Shown one piece after another: positions 1-8,409 of a DNA stretch of 64,000 nt. Position numbers and translations under genes: made by a program. The number at the start of each line of letters is the position of its first letter. The stretch's first letter is position 1. Below the pieces are notes generated by a model, which worked only from the letters and a program-made list of their open reading frames with translations, did not search any database and was not told the DNA's origin. Source of the stretch: Methyloprofundus sp. (GTDB taxonomy: Bacteria; Pseudomonadota; Gammaproteobacteria; Methylococcales; Methylomonadaceae); contig AP023240.1 in the NCBI GenBank assembly GCA_016592635.1, forward strand, positions 1,240,001 through 1,304,000, in the 5' to 3' direction.

Positions 1-530
1 CCGATAAATGTCTGGGTTGTCTGAGTCAAAATATCAATCCGCTTGCTTTCATAATCCCAGTCAGCCAGTTCCTGATTCAGTGATGCGGCTTTGGTTCGGG
101 CGGCTCGTTTACCGCCTAGCTCAACTAATTGACTCAGCTTTATCATGACGGTATCTCCATCAAAATCTTTAAAGGCATTGTTACCAAAGTTTAATGCCTT
201 GACGTTAAATACTGGATTAGGCATCAGACTCGCTTGTAATGTTGCCGCTTCGCGTGCCCGGATCTCCCCTGAAAAGGCAGCAAGTTCGGGATTACCCGTT
301 AATACCAATGCCAGTGCTTGTGCTAACACCAGTTGTCCCGTTGGTTCTTTAATAGGTGTTAAAGCAGCAGGGTGCTGTGCCGTTATATTGGGTGGCTGTA
401 AGTTAAGCGGATGCCGAGAGTCATTATCGACTGCTTCTGCATAAGCTTCTGAAAAGGATAAACAAAATCCTAGCGCCGTGAGCGAGACTATCTCGCACAC
501 GTAAGCATTCTTTTTTACTCGTGGGTTCAT
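1..530 (-). CDS. TolC/CzcC-family outer membrane efflux protein, 3' end outside window
   Basis: Reading the minus strand from an ATG at 528-530 gives 176 codons with no stop before the window edge, so only the N-terminal part is present. A perfect AGGAGG lies 4 bases upstream and fixes the start. After a hydrophobic leader ending near SFSEAYA comes a stretch typical of CzcC-like outer membrane factors: a gene-proximal LAQALALVLTGNPELAAF segment, then ARE-A-LQASLMPNPVF and QLVELGGKRAAR. These proteins form the trimeric outer membrane channel of RND efflux pumps. It points away from the cus-type genes to its right, so it probably belongs to a second metal pump whose other genes lie left of the window. 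The substrate cannot be told from this fragment. Confidence 0.85.
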   Translation of the reverse strand, partial: MNPRVKKNAYVCEIVSLTALGFCLSFSEAYAEAVDNDSRHPLNLQPPNITAQHPAALTPIKEPTGQLVLAQALALVLTGNPELAAFSGEIRAREAATLQASLMPNPVFNVKALNFGNNAFKDFDGDTVMIKLSQLVELGGKRAARTKAASLNQELADWDYESKRIDILTQTTQTFI

Positions 531-608
531 TGAACCTCCTGAACTGAAAACAAAACCTCAAGTCATACTTGAGAAATGAAATAGTGAAGGCGTTAGATAA
601 AGATCATC

Positions 609-694
609 GTAGGATGTGCTGAGGCACGAAGCGCATCAATGATGTGCAAGTGTGCTTATATATTCGATACGCTTCGTACCTCAGCGCATCCTAC
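609..694. repeat. REP-like palindrome, family A
   Basis: Two arms, GTAGGATGTGCTGAGG...GCGCATC and its complement GATACGCTTCGTACCTCAGC...CCTAC, face each other across a short spacer. The same arms recur at 1688, 8132, 13680, 22103, 27074, 30194, 30701 and 36944, always outside genes or at gene ends. Imperfect arms and intergenic placement fit a REP/BIME-type sequence. Confidence 0.8.
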
Positions 695-718
695 TCCTTT
701 ACCAAAACGCCAAAACGT

Positions 719-1066
719 TCAGGCAATAGGAGGTCGTAACTTGGGTAGGGTATTCCTGGAATGCCAGAAATCAGCAGGGAGGGGGGGGTTGATAGTCTTT
801 TGTATAACAAGACTTTTTGCTACAAAATCACTACTTGCAAGTGATTGTCCCATATGTCCGCCATGATCATAAATGCAAACACCACAATGTGGCTCATGAT
901 CTTGATTTGTTGTATGGTCATCAGAAACGTGCTGAGTTTGTTGCGCAGAGAAAACAGGGTGAGCTTGATCCGCACTAGCTATAGACCAGTCATGGATATC
1001 CGTCACCATCCAGGTAGACACCCAGAACGTTAAAAATGCTAAAAAATAAATACTCATTCGTTTCAT
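719..1066 (-). CDS. Small secreted/membrane His-Cys protein, possibly DUF2946-like
   Basis: 115 residues with an N-terminal hydrophobic segment (about residues 5-22) and a central DHEPHCGVCIYDHGGHMG cluster rich in His and Cys that could bind metal. The C-terminus ends in LRPPIA, echoing the LRPPITIL end of the divergently transcribed small protein at 1301, which suggests the two are distant relatives. It sits between two outer membrane efflux factor genes, so a periplasmic metal-related role is likely but unproven. The start is uncertain: no strong ribosome binding site precedes the ATG at 1064-1066 and an internal Met lies three codons later. It may form an operon with the downstream TolC-type gene on the same strand. 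Confidence 0.55.
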   Translation of the reverse strand: MKRMSIYFLAFLTFWVSTWMVTDIHDWSIASADQAHPVFSAQQTQHVSDDHTTNQDHEPHCGVCIYDHGGHMGQSLASSDFVAKSLVIQKTINPPLPADFWHSRNTLPKLRPPIA

Positions 1067-1239
1067 CTTTTAAATGATAACAAGAATCAGTTAAAGGTCA
1101 AAGAAATTAATTGAATGTTATTACTTAGCGTATTTTAATTCTGTGTGCAAAAACATACTTCCTGAATTCAGGAAGTATAAATACTTTTTTTATACTCCAG
1201 GTGCAGAATCAGACAATAACTTTTTCAAACGAAAATAGT

Positions 1240-1272
1240 AATTGACAACGATTATCAATTGACCTAATCTAA
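1240..1272 (+). promoter_or_regulatory. Putative promoter with Fur-like dyad
   Basis: The interrupted palindrome AATTGACAACGATTATCAATT (1240-1260, 21 bases as two near-matching arms) contains TTGACA at 1242-1247, a plausible -35, with a weak TAATCT 17 bases further. By hand the core matches about 12 of 19 positions of the classical Fur box. It precedes the small secreted protein gene at 1301. Confidence 0.35.
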
Positions 1273-1300
1273 AAATAGACATATTAAATAACTTAAGCAA

Positions 1301-1666
1301 ATGAAAAAACAGAGCCAATCCATTTTATTGATACTGATGATGTTGATTACGCCTATTGCATCGGCGTTTGAACATTGTGCAGGGATGGATATGTCTCATG
1401 ACTCTGTAAGTCAAAAGATGTCAATGGATGCAGTCAGTTCTTTAGAGCATCAAAAAATGCTTAATGGCTCGCAACATAATCAAATGAATATTGACTGCCA
1501 CAGCAGTGGTAGTTGTGCGCTTCATGTTTGTGGGGCTTATGCCGTGAGCACTTCAGTCCCTACGCTTAATCTTGTTACGATGAGCAACTATTCAATTTTT
1601 GAAGACACGTCACTCTATAGTGCCGTCTTAACTTCAGACTTAAGACCGCCAATAACTATCCTCTAA
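1301..1666 (+). CDS. Small secreted His/Met-rich protein
   Basis: 121 residues with a clear signal peptide (MKKQSQSILLILMMLITPIASA, cleavage near residue 22). The mature part has HCAGMDMSHD, SMD, MLNGSQHNQMN and DCHSSGSCALHVCGAY, a mixture of Met, His and four Cys that could bind Cu(I) or other soft metals in the periplasm. It ends in LRPPITIL, resembling the end of the divergent gene at 719-1066. Placed directly before the outer membrane factor, adaptor and pump genes of a Cu/Ag-type efflux operon, it is a candidate periplasmic metal-binding accessory. No named family is recognised with certainty; a DUF2946-like protein is one possibility. Confidence 0.65.
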   Translation: MKKQSQSILLILMMLITPIASAFEHCAGMDMSHDSVSQKMSMDAVSSLEHQKMLNGSQHNQMNIDCHSSGSCALHVCGAYAVSTSVPTLNLVTMSNYSIFEDTSLYSAVLTSDLRPPITIL

Positions 1667-1687
1667 CAGAGGATTTGTATACCATAC

Positions 1688-1756
1688 GTAGGATGTGCTG
1701 ACGATAGGAAGCGCATCGCTTTGAGTTGATGCGCTTCGTACCTCAGTACATCCTAC
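1688..1756. repeat. REP-like palindrome, family A
   Basis: GTAGGATGTGCTGACGATAG...GCGCATC followed by GATGCGCTTCGTACCTCAGTACATCCTAC. The arms are complementary over about 30 bases with a small loop. It lies between the small secreted protein gene and the cusC-like gene and could act as a transcript-end hairpin. Confidence 0.8.
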
Positions 1757-1813
1757 CTAATACATTCCTCTTTATACACACTTTTTTTGACTTCCCTTGT
1801 GTACGAGGATTTT

Positions 1814-3094
1814 ATGATTTTACCCAACAAAACCACGCCATTTTTACTGCTACTGGTTTTATCCAGCATTGTTAACGCTGAACAAGCCCCTTTATTAACG
1901 CTGCAATCAGCCGTTGATATTGCTGTGCAAGATAACCCCAGTTTGGCACAAATTCAGGCGCGCTCCGAAGCCTTGGCAGCCATACCCTCACAAGTCGGTA
2001 CTTTACCTGACCCGGTGATTAGTTTTAATGCCTTAAATTTACCAGTGGATACTTTTAATCTAGGTCAGGAAAATATGACCCAGATGCAGGGCGGTATTTC
2101 TCAGGCTTTTCCTTTTTTCGGCAAACTCGCCTTACGCGAACAAGCGGCCAATTATCAGGCAGAAGCGGCCAGTTATGATGTCATTGAAGCGCGCTTTCGC
2201 CTGCTACGCGACGTTAAAAAGACCTGGTGGGCATTGTTTTATCTGGATCGGGCTTTAGAAATTATTATCGTCAACCAGAACCTGTTACGCCAATTCGTTA
2301 AAATTGCGAGCACCAAATATGAAGTCGGTGAAGGCTTGCAACAAGATGTATTATTGGCACAACTAGAACTCTCTAAATTATTAGATACTGAAATTGTACT
2401 GACAGGTGCAATAGCCACAACTAAAGCACAATTAAATGCGCTACTTGATCTGCCTGCAAATCATGCAATCAGCTTACCTAAGAAAACAGAAGAAGATTTA
2501 CCTGACTTGCAAACAGAATCTGTCTTGTTTGCACAGGCGGAATCCTATCGGGCTTTACTCGGTTCCAAGCGTGAGACTATTCATGCAGCACAATCACGCC
2601 TTGATCTGGCTAAAAAGGATTATTATCCCGATTTTCAGGTAGGTGCTTTTTATGGCGGGCGAGCCGATACACTTTCTGGCCAGCAACGTGCCGACTTTCT
2701 TAGCTTGAAACTCAGTATGACGGTACCTATTTTTGCCGCTAGCAAACAACGTAAAGCCGTTGATCAACGCAATAGTGAACTGATGCAGCAACGCTACGCC
2801 TTACAGGATCAGTGGAATAATGTTCGCGCTGAAATCTCAACCGCCTATAGTGATTTTCAGCAAACAAAAAATCAGACCGTATTATTTAAAAGTGGCATTA
2901 TTCCTCAGGCAAGACAAACCGTCGCCTCCATGCTGGCGGGTTATCAGGTCAACAAAGTTGATTTCTTAAATCTGGTACGTAGCCAGATAACTTTATATAA
3001 CTATGAAACGCAATACTGGAAGGCTTTAACGCAAGCTAATCAGGCATTGGCACAATTGACTGCCGTGGTTGGCAAGGAAGAAATTTATGAATAA
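1814..3094 (+). CDS. cusC: CusC-like outer membrane efflux factor (TolC family)
   Basis: Start chosen at the ATG at 1814, with GAGGA just upstream, because it opens directly into a signal peptide (MILPNKTTPFLLLLVLSSIVNA); nine codons of open frame upstream look untranslated. About 426 residues in two TolC-like halves: LQSAVDIAVQDNPSLAQIQAR, then LPDPVISFNALNLP and ISQAFPFFGKL, then a long helical part and a second repeat with YYPDFQVGAFYGG and LSMTVPIF. These trimers form the outer membrane exit duct of RND pumps. It overlaps the next gene (adaptor) by 8 bases, giving the order outer membrane factor-adaptor-pump. Substrate is inferred from the CusA-like pump as Cu(I)/Ag(I). Confidence 0.9.
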   Translation: MILPNKTTPFLLLLVLSSIVNAEQAPLLTLQSAVDIAVQDNPSLAQIQARSEALAAIPSQVGTLPDPVISFNALNLPVDTFNLGQENMTQMQGGISQAFPFFGKLALREQAANYQAEAASYDVIEARFRLLRDVKKTWWALFYLDRALEIIIVNQNLLRQFVKIASTKYEVGEGLQQDVLLAQLELSKLLDTEIVLTGAIATTKAQLNALLDLPANHAISLPKKTEEDLPDLQTESVLFAQAESYRALLGSKRETIHAAQSRLDLAKKDYYPDFQVGAFYGGRADTLSGQQRADFLSLKLSMTVPIFAASKQRKAVDQRNSELMQQRYALQDQWNNVRAEISTAYSDFQQTKNQTVLFKSGIIPQARQTVASMLAGYQVNKVDFLNLVRSQITLYNYETQYWKALTQANQALAQLTAVVGKEEIYE

Positions 3095-4907
3095 GTCTGT
3101 ATTAATTATCGCACCCATTATGTTAACAGTAGGGTTAGCCGGTGGTTATTGGTTCGCTACCTCAAACCAGGTAAACAAAGCAAGCACAACAATAACTACC
3201 GATAAAAAAATACTATTTTATCGTAACCCTATGAACCCTTCTGTAACCTCTCCTATTCCAGCCAAAGATTCTATGGGGATGGATTACGTTCCTGTTTTTG
3301 CAGAACAGGAAAAGCCAAAAACACGTAAGATATTATTTTACCGTAGCCCGATGAATCCGTCTGTCACATCACCCACTCCCACTAAAGATTCGATGGGTAT
3401 GGATTATGTCCCCGTTTATGCGGAAGATGACAGTGATACAGAAGCTCCTGCAGGTACCGTTAAAATTAATGGCACAATGATACAAACGATCGGTGTACGT
3501 ACCGCTAAAGCTGTTAAAACATCGTTATCCCATACCGTGCGTGCTGTTGGCAGAGTTACCTATGATGAAGAACACATGGTACATCTACATCCTAAAATCG
3601 AAGGCTGGATTGAACATTTAAATGTGGATAAAACAGGCCAGTGGGTGAAAAAGGATACTGATTTACTAAGTATCTATTCACCGCAATTAGTATCCAGTCA
3701 GCAAGAATATATTCTTGCTTTAAGTAACTTGAAAGCATTAGAAAATAGCCCGATTGAAGATATTCGACGTGGCGCAGAAGAACTGGTTGCCAGTTCCAGG
3801 GAACGTCTGAAACTGCTGGATGTTCCTGAGCATCAATTACGCGAATTACAGCGTAACCATAAAGTGAAAAAAAGCTTACATATCCATGCCCCCGAAGATG
3901 GCATTGTGATGAAAATTGGAGCCCGTGAAGGCCAGTTTGTGACACCCGCCACTGAAATTTATATGATTTCTGATTTACGCAAGATCTGGGTTTACGCCGA
4001 TATTTATGAATATGAACTCCCTTGGGTCAAAGAAGGCGATCCAGTTGAAATGCAGCTGGCGGGTATACCCGGAAGAACCTTTAAAGGACATTTGGCTTAT
4101 ATCTATCCCTATGCCGAGTCTAAAACACGCACCATCAAAGTGCGCCTGGTTTTTGATAATAAGGAATTGCTATTAAAACCTGAGATGTTTGCTGAAGTGA
4201 CTATTTATGCGGACAAGCAAATGGATGCTATCGTTATTCCTTCTGAGGCAGTTATTCGTTCAGGTGCGCGTAATCAGGTTTTTATCGTGCGAGAGCCAGG
4301 TAAATTTGAACCTAGGTTAGTCACTCTTGGGCTTGAGTCGAATGGAAAAGTCATTGTATTAAAAGGTGTTAATGCAGGGGAGAGCGTTGTCACTTCTGCA
4401 CAATTTTTAATAGACTCGGAATCAAAATTACGTGAAGCGACGGCTAAAATGCTTGATGATGTGATGGGGGAAAAGTCAGTTGATACTGATAAACCTTCAA
4501 TCAACCCTGAAAATATGAATCATGAAGGTATGAATCACGAAGGTATGAAACATGAAGGTATGAACCCTGAAAATATGAATCATGAAGGTATGAAGCACGA
4601 AGGTATGAACCCTGAAAATATGAATCATGAAGGCATGAATCATGAAGGTATGAATCATGAAGGCATGAATCATGAAGGCATGAATCATGAAGGCATGAAT
4701 CATGAAGGCATGAATCATGAAGGCATGAATCATGAAGGTATGAATCATGAAGGCATGAATCATGAAGGTATGAATCATGAAGGTATGAATCACAAAGGTA
4801 TGAATCATGAAGGTATGAACCCTGAAGGTATGAATCATGAAGGTATGAATCATGAAGGTATGAATCATGAAGGTATGAACCATAACGCTCAAGGAGATAA
4901 AAAATGA
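3087..4907 (+). CDS. cusB: CusB-like RND periplasmic adaptor with duplicated metal module and Met/His tail
   Basis: Start at ATG 3087 (AAGGAAG upstream), overlapping cusC by 8 bases; 606 residues. An N-terminal anchor (SVLIIAPIMLTVGLAGGYWF) is followed by two tandem copies of a heavy-metal-binding module, FYRNPMNPSVTSP...DSMGMDYVPVF and FYRSPMNPSVTSP...DSMGMDYVPVY, in which the usual Cys residues of CPMHP...CGM modules are absent but Met residues remain. The adaptor core follows: barrel-sandwich hybrid and hairpin (VHLHPKIEGWIEHL, LYSPQLVSSQQEYI-like) and beta-barrel (MFAEVTIYADK). After about residue 470 comes a tail of 24 repeats of MNHEG or close variants. CusB bridges pump and channel and hands Cu(I)/Ag(I) to CusA; the tail would multiply Met/His ligands. 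The last codons hold the AAGGAG binding site of cusA, and the stop overlaps its start (ATGA). Confidence 0.92.
   Translation: MNKSVLIIAPIMLTVGLAGGYWFATSNQVNKASTTITTDKKILFYRNPMNPSVTSPIPAKDSMGMDYVPVFAEQEKPKTRKILFYRSPMNPSVTSPTPTKDSMGMDYVPVYAEDDSDTEAPAGTVKINGTMIQTIGVRTAKAVKTSLSHTVRAVGRVTYDEEHMVHLHPKIEGWIEHLNVDKTGQWVKKDTDLLSIYSPQLVSSQQEYILALSNLKALENSPIEDIRRGAEELVASSRERLKLLDVPEHQLRELQRNHKVKKSLHIHAPEDGIVMKIGAREGQFVTPATEIYMISDLRKIWVYADIYEYELPWVKEGDPVEMQLAGIPGRTFKGHLAYIYPYAESKTRTIKVRLVFDNKELLLKPEMFAEVTIYADKQMDAIVIPSEAVIRSGARNQVFIVREPGKFEPRLVTLGLESNGKVIVLKGVNAGESVVTSAQFLIDSESKLREATAKMLDDVMGEKSVDTDKPSINPENMNHEGMNHEGMKHEGMNPENMNHEGMKHEGMNPENMNHEGMNHEGMNHEGMNHEGMNHEGMNHEGMNHEGMNHEGMNHEGMNHEGMNHEGMNHKGMNHEGMNPEGMNHEGMNHEGMNHEGMNHNAQGDKK
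4515..4874 (+). repeat. 24 tandem 15-bp repeats coding MNHEG pentapeptides
   Basis: The unit ATGAATCATGAAGG(C/T) repeats 24 times without interruption, with a partial unit on each side. Variants are MKHEG, MNPEN, MNPEG and MNHKG; the middle block is nearly identical at the DNA level, with only C/T differences at the last base, indicating recent slippage expansion. All units keep frame because the unit is a multiple of three. Confidence 0.97.
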
Positions 4908-7900
4908 TTAGTTCCATCATAGCAAGCTCCATTAAAAATCGCATGATCGTACTGATTTTGGCGATTTTGCTTGGCGTGGGAGGGTATTGGTCATACAAAA
5001 ATATGCCATTGGATGCCATTCCCGACCTATCAGATGTGCAAGTGATTGTCTTTACCGAGTTCCCTGGGCAATCTCCACAGGTTGTTGAGGATCAAGTAAC
5101 CTATCCTTTAACCACGGCGATGCTGGCTGTTCCTTACTCAAAAGTTGTACGGGGGTATTCTTTTTTTGGACTTTCTTTTGTCTATATTATTTTTGAAGAT
5201 GGCACTGATCTTTATTGGGCGCGTTCTCGTGTATTAGAGTCCTTAAATTATGTCAGTGGTGATTTGCCACAAGGTGTTACCCCCACATTAGGTCCTGATG
5301 CAACAGGGGTCGGATGGGTATATGAATACGCTTTGGTTGATAAAACGGGGCAACATGATCTAGCACAATTGCGCTCTTTGCAGGACTGGTACTTACGTTA
5401 TCCGTTACAAACGGTTAAAGGGGTCTCTGAAGTGGCTTCCATTGGGGGCTTTGTTAAACAATATCAGGTTGAAGTTGATCCGAATGCTCTACAGGCATAC
5501 AACATTCCACTCTCTAAGGTTAAGCAGGCGATTATTCGCTCTAATAATGATGTCGGTGGGCGCCTGGTCGAAATGGCAGAAACCGAATATATGGTACGTG
5601 GATTAGGCTATATTCGTTCAATAGCGGATTTAAATACTATTCCTGTCGGCGTAGATGCCAATGGTACGCCGATACGCTTGAAAGATATTGCCCATGTCCA
5701 GTTAGGGCCTGAATTACGTCGTGGCCTGGTTGAACTTAATGGTGAGGGCGAAGTAGCGGGTGGTGTGATTATTATGCGCTTTGGCGAAAACGCACAGGCA
5801 ACCATTCAAGCCGTTAAAGACAAGCTGGAAGAACTCAAAAAAGGTCTACCCGCAGGAGTGGAAATTATTCCCGTGTATGACCGTAGTGATTTAATCACTC
5901 GGGCAGTTGAAACATTAAATACGGCGTTGATACAAGAGTTAATTATTGTCAGTGTATTAGTTGGTTTGTTTTTATTACATTTACGTTCTTCATTAGTCAT
6001 TGTTATCAGTTTACCTCTGGGTATTTTGATTGCCTTTATTGTGATGCGCTTTCAAGGCTTAAATGCCAATATTATGTCCTTAGGCGGTATCGCTATTGCG
6101 ATTGGGGATATGGTCGATGGGGCTATTGTCATGGTCGAAAATGCCCATAAGCATTTGGCCGAGATGCGCGAACAAAAGCAGCGGGATTTGACCTCAGAAG
6201 AACGCTGGCAAGCCATTCGTGAAGCCTCAAGTGAAGTAGGGCCGGCTTTATTTTTCTCATTACTGATTATTACTGTCTCGTTTATTCCTATTTTTACCAT
6301 GCAGGCACAAGAGGGACGTTTATTTAGTCCGCTCGCTTTTACCAAATCGTATGCAATGGGAGCGGCGGCTATTTTAACCGTCACCGTTGTCCCTGTCTTA
6401 CTAGGCTATTTTATTCGCGGCAAAGTGATACCCGAGCATAAAAACCCCATTAATCGTGGCTTACATTTTCTACATAGCCCCGTTTTAAACATTGCTATGC
6501 GTTTTCGGGGGATTACTTTGATTATTGCTGCTCTATTATTAGGCTCGACCTATTACCCTTTGTCGAAAATTGGTAGCGAATTTATGCCGCCTTTAAATGA
6601 AGGGGATATTTTATATATGCCCACGACTTTTCCAGGTATATCTATCACTAAAGCCAGAGAGTTACTACAACAAACGGACAAGATTTTAAAAACATTTCCT
6701 GAAGTTCACCATGTCTTCGGTAAAGTAGGTCGTGCTGATACGGCTACCGATGCCGCACCATTATCCATGATGGAAACGACGATTCGCCTAAAACCCAAAG
6801 ATCAATGGCCTGACCCTGATAAAACCATGAAGCAACTGATGAGTGAAATGGATAAGGCTATCCAGTTTCCTGGACTTGCCAATGCCTGGACGATGCCGAT
6901 TAAAACACGTATTGATATGTTGTCAACGGGTATTAAAACACCGATTGGTATTAAGGTATCAGGTCCCGATTTGAATGTCTTACAAAACCTGTCAGAGCAA
7001 ATAGAAATGGCGATGAAAAGCCTGCCAGAAACCACCTCCGCATTTGGCGACCGAGCTGTGGGTGGCTATTATATGGATTTTGATATTGATCGTGAAGCCG
7101 CTGCACGTTATGGCTTAACCGTCGGTGATGTTCAGGATGTAATACAAAGTGCTATCGGTGGTATGAATATTACCGAAACCGTCGAAGGTCTGGAGCGTTA
7201 CCCTGTCAACCTGCGTTATCCACGTGAATTACGCGATAATAGGGAAAGCTTAAAACGCGTGTTGATCCCTACACCGACAGGCAGTCAGATTCCTCTAGCA
7301 TTAGTGGCTGAATTAAAATTAAGACGCGGTCCACCCTCCATTAAAAGTGAAGATGCACGACCTAATGCCTGGATTTATGTGGATATTAGTAGCTCTGATA
7401 TTGGGGGCTTTGTTGAGCAGGCTAAAAAAGTATTAGCAGAACAGGTTAAAATTCCTGCTGGCTATACCGTCACCTGGTCGGGGCAATTTGAATATATGGA
7501 ACGGGCAGCAAAACGCTTAAAGATAGTCGTGCCTATTACCCTGATGCTTATTTTCTTTTTACTCTATCTCACCTTTGGTAACATGATGGAACCCGTTATT
7601 GTCATGTTAAGTGTTCCTTTTGGATTGATCGGTGGGATCTGGATTGTGTATGTCTATGGTTTTAATTTATCGGTCGCCGTCTATGTCGGATTTATCGCGC
7701 TGGCGGGTACCGCAGCAGAAACAGGTGTGATGGTGTTGAACTTTATTGACATAGAAATGGCTAAAGTACGCAAGCAAAAGCAACAACTGTTATCCTCGAA
7801 AGAAATAAGAGCAGTGGTTGAATCAGCGACCGCTTTACGTGTTCGCCCTGTTGCCATTACTGCTTTTTCCACCATGATTGGCTTAATTCCCATTATGTGG

Positions 7901-8071
7901 AGTACTGGGACAGGGGCAGATGTGACCCAACGCATTGCAGCACCGGTATTGGGTGGCATGTTTACAGTGTTGTTACTGACCTTACTGGTTTTTCCTGTGA
8001 TTTATAGTTTGGTATTAGAATTTCAGGAGTGGATGAAACGACGACAGATTCAGCCTGAAGAAGTTAAGTAA
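4904..8071 (+). CDS. cusA: CusA-like heavy-metal RND efflux pump
   Basis: 1055 residues, the normal length for HME-RND pumps, with 12 predicted membrane segments in two halves. The proton relay region reads SLGGIAIAIGDMVDGAIVMVEN, characteristic of the family. The three methionines that in E. coli CusA (M573, M623, M672) form the metal site are present as M572 (DILYMPTT), M622/M623 (PLSMMETT) and M672 (RIDMLSTG), so Cu(I)/Ag(I) is the likely substrate rather than Co/Zn/Cd. The pump takes metal from periplasm or cytoplasm and exports it through the CusB-CusC assembly using proton motive force. The start overlaps the cusB stop. No defects are visible. Confidence 0.96.
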   Translation: MISSIIASSIKNRMIVLILAILLGVGGYWSYKNMPLDAIPDLSDVQVIVFTEFPGQSPQVVEDQVTYPLTTAMLAVPYSKVVRGYSFFGLSFVYIIFEDGTDLYWARSRVLESLNYVSGDLPQGVTPTLGPDATGVGWVYEYALVDKTGQHDLAQLRSLQDWYLRYPLQTVKGVSEVASIGGFVKQYQVEVDPNALQAYNIPLSKVKQAIIRSNNDVGGRLVEMAETEYMVRGLGYIRSIADLNTIPVGVDANGTPIRLKDIAHVQLGPELRRGLVELNGEGEVAGGVIIMRFGENAQATIQAVKDKLEELKKGLPAGVEIIPVYDRSDLITRAVETLNTALIQELIIVSVLVGLFLLHLRSSLVIVISLPLGILIAFIVMRFQGLNANIMSLGGIAIAIGDMVDGAIVMVENAHKHLAEMREQKQRDLTSEERWQAIREASSEVGPALFFSLLIITVSFIPIFTMQAQEGRLFSPLAFTKSYAMGAAAILTVTVVPVLLGYFIRGKVIPEHKNPINRGLHFLHSPVLNIAMRFRGITLIIAALLLGSTYYPLSKIGSEFMPPLNEGDILYMPTTFPGISITKARELLQQTDKILKTFPEVHHVFGKVGRADTATDAAPLSMMETTIRLKPKDQWPDPDKTMKQLMSEMDKAIQFPGLANAWTMPIKTRIDMLSTGIKTPIGIKVSGPDLNVLQNLSEQIEMAMKSLPETTSAFGDRAVGGYYMDFDIDREAAARYGLTVGDVQDVIQSAIGGMNITETVEGLERYPVNLRYPRELRDNRESLKRVLIPTPTGSQIPLALVAELKLRRGPPSIKSEDARPNAWIYVDISSSDIGGFVEQAKKVLAEQVKIPAGYTVTWSGQFEYMERAAKRLKIVVPITLMLIFFLLYLTFGNMMEPVIVMLSVPFGLIGGIWIVYVYGFNLSVAVYVGFIALAGTAAETGVMVLNFIDIEMAKVRKQKQQLLSSKEIRAVVESATALRVRPVAITAFSTMIGLIPIMWSTGTGADVTQRIAAPVLGGMFTVLLLTLLVFPVIYSLVLEFQEWMKRRQIQPEEVK

Positions 8072-8131
8072 TTTCATTACGAAAACTATTTCTTAAGAGC
8101 AAAAATTAATAATAATCCTAAACAATCTTCT

Positions 8132-8164
8132 GTAGGATGTGCTTCGTGCCTCAGCACATCCTAC
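8132..8164. repeat. Short family A palindrome
   Basis: GTAGGATGTGCTTCGTGCCTCAGCACATCCTAC is a compact version of the family A element in which only the outer arms remain. It lies 60 bases after the cusA stop, where it could work as a 3' hairpin. Confidence 0.75.
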
Positions 8165-8271
8165 CAGTTTCGAGTTTTATTTAATTCTCAGCTCTTAGTT
8201 ATGGCTGAAGACTTGAATATCGAACAACAGAATATTTGGACCATTTTATTAGCATTTTATGGCTACGACAA

Positions 8272-8369
8272 AACACGGGACATAATAGTTATGTAGGTGC
8301 AGATTTATCTGCACTGTGCGGCTAAAGCCGCACCTACGAATAATGCAGCTATACTGCGTGTCCCGTGTT
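8272..8369. repeat. Nested palindrome (family C)
   Basis: Outer arms AACACGGGACA (8272-8282) and TGTCCCGTGTT (8359-8369) enclose inner arms GTAGGTGC...GCACCTAC (8293-8337) with a further GGCTAAAGCC stem. Together with the preceding family A element this fills most of the 338-base gap 8072-8409; nothing else is recognised there. Confidence 0.75.
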
Positions 8370-8409
8370 AAACCTGTAGCCCATTTTATCTATATGGAAG
8401 TAAACCCTC

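Noticed and set aside
4515..4874. Regular repeats considered as a CRISPR array
   Set aside because: Units are 15 bp, contiguous and in frame within cusB, with no spacers.
4497..5019. Long minus-strand frames rich in MIHTF or LHDSY repeats
   Set aside because: They are antisense reads of the MNHEG repeat array in cusB and have no start signals of their own.
8272..8369. Nested palindrome considered as a tRNA or riboswitch
   Set aside because: No cloverleaf or conserved riboswitch core could be drawn; symmetry fits a simple nested inverted repeat.
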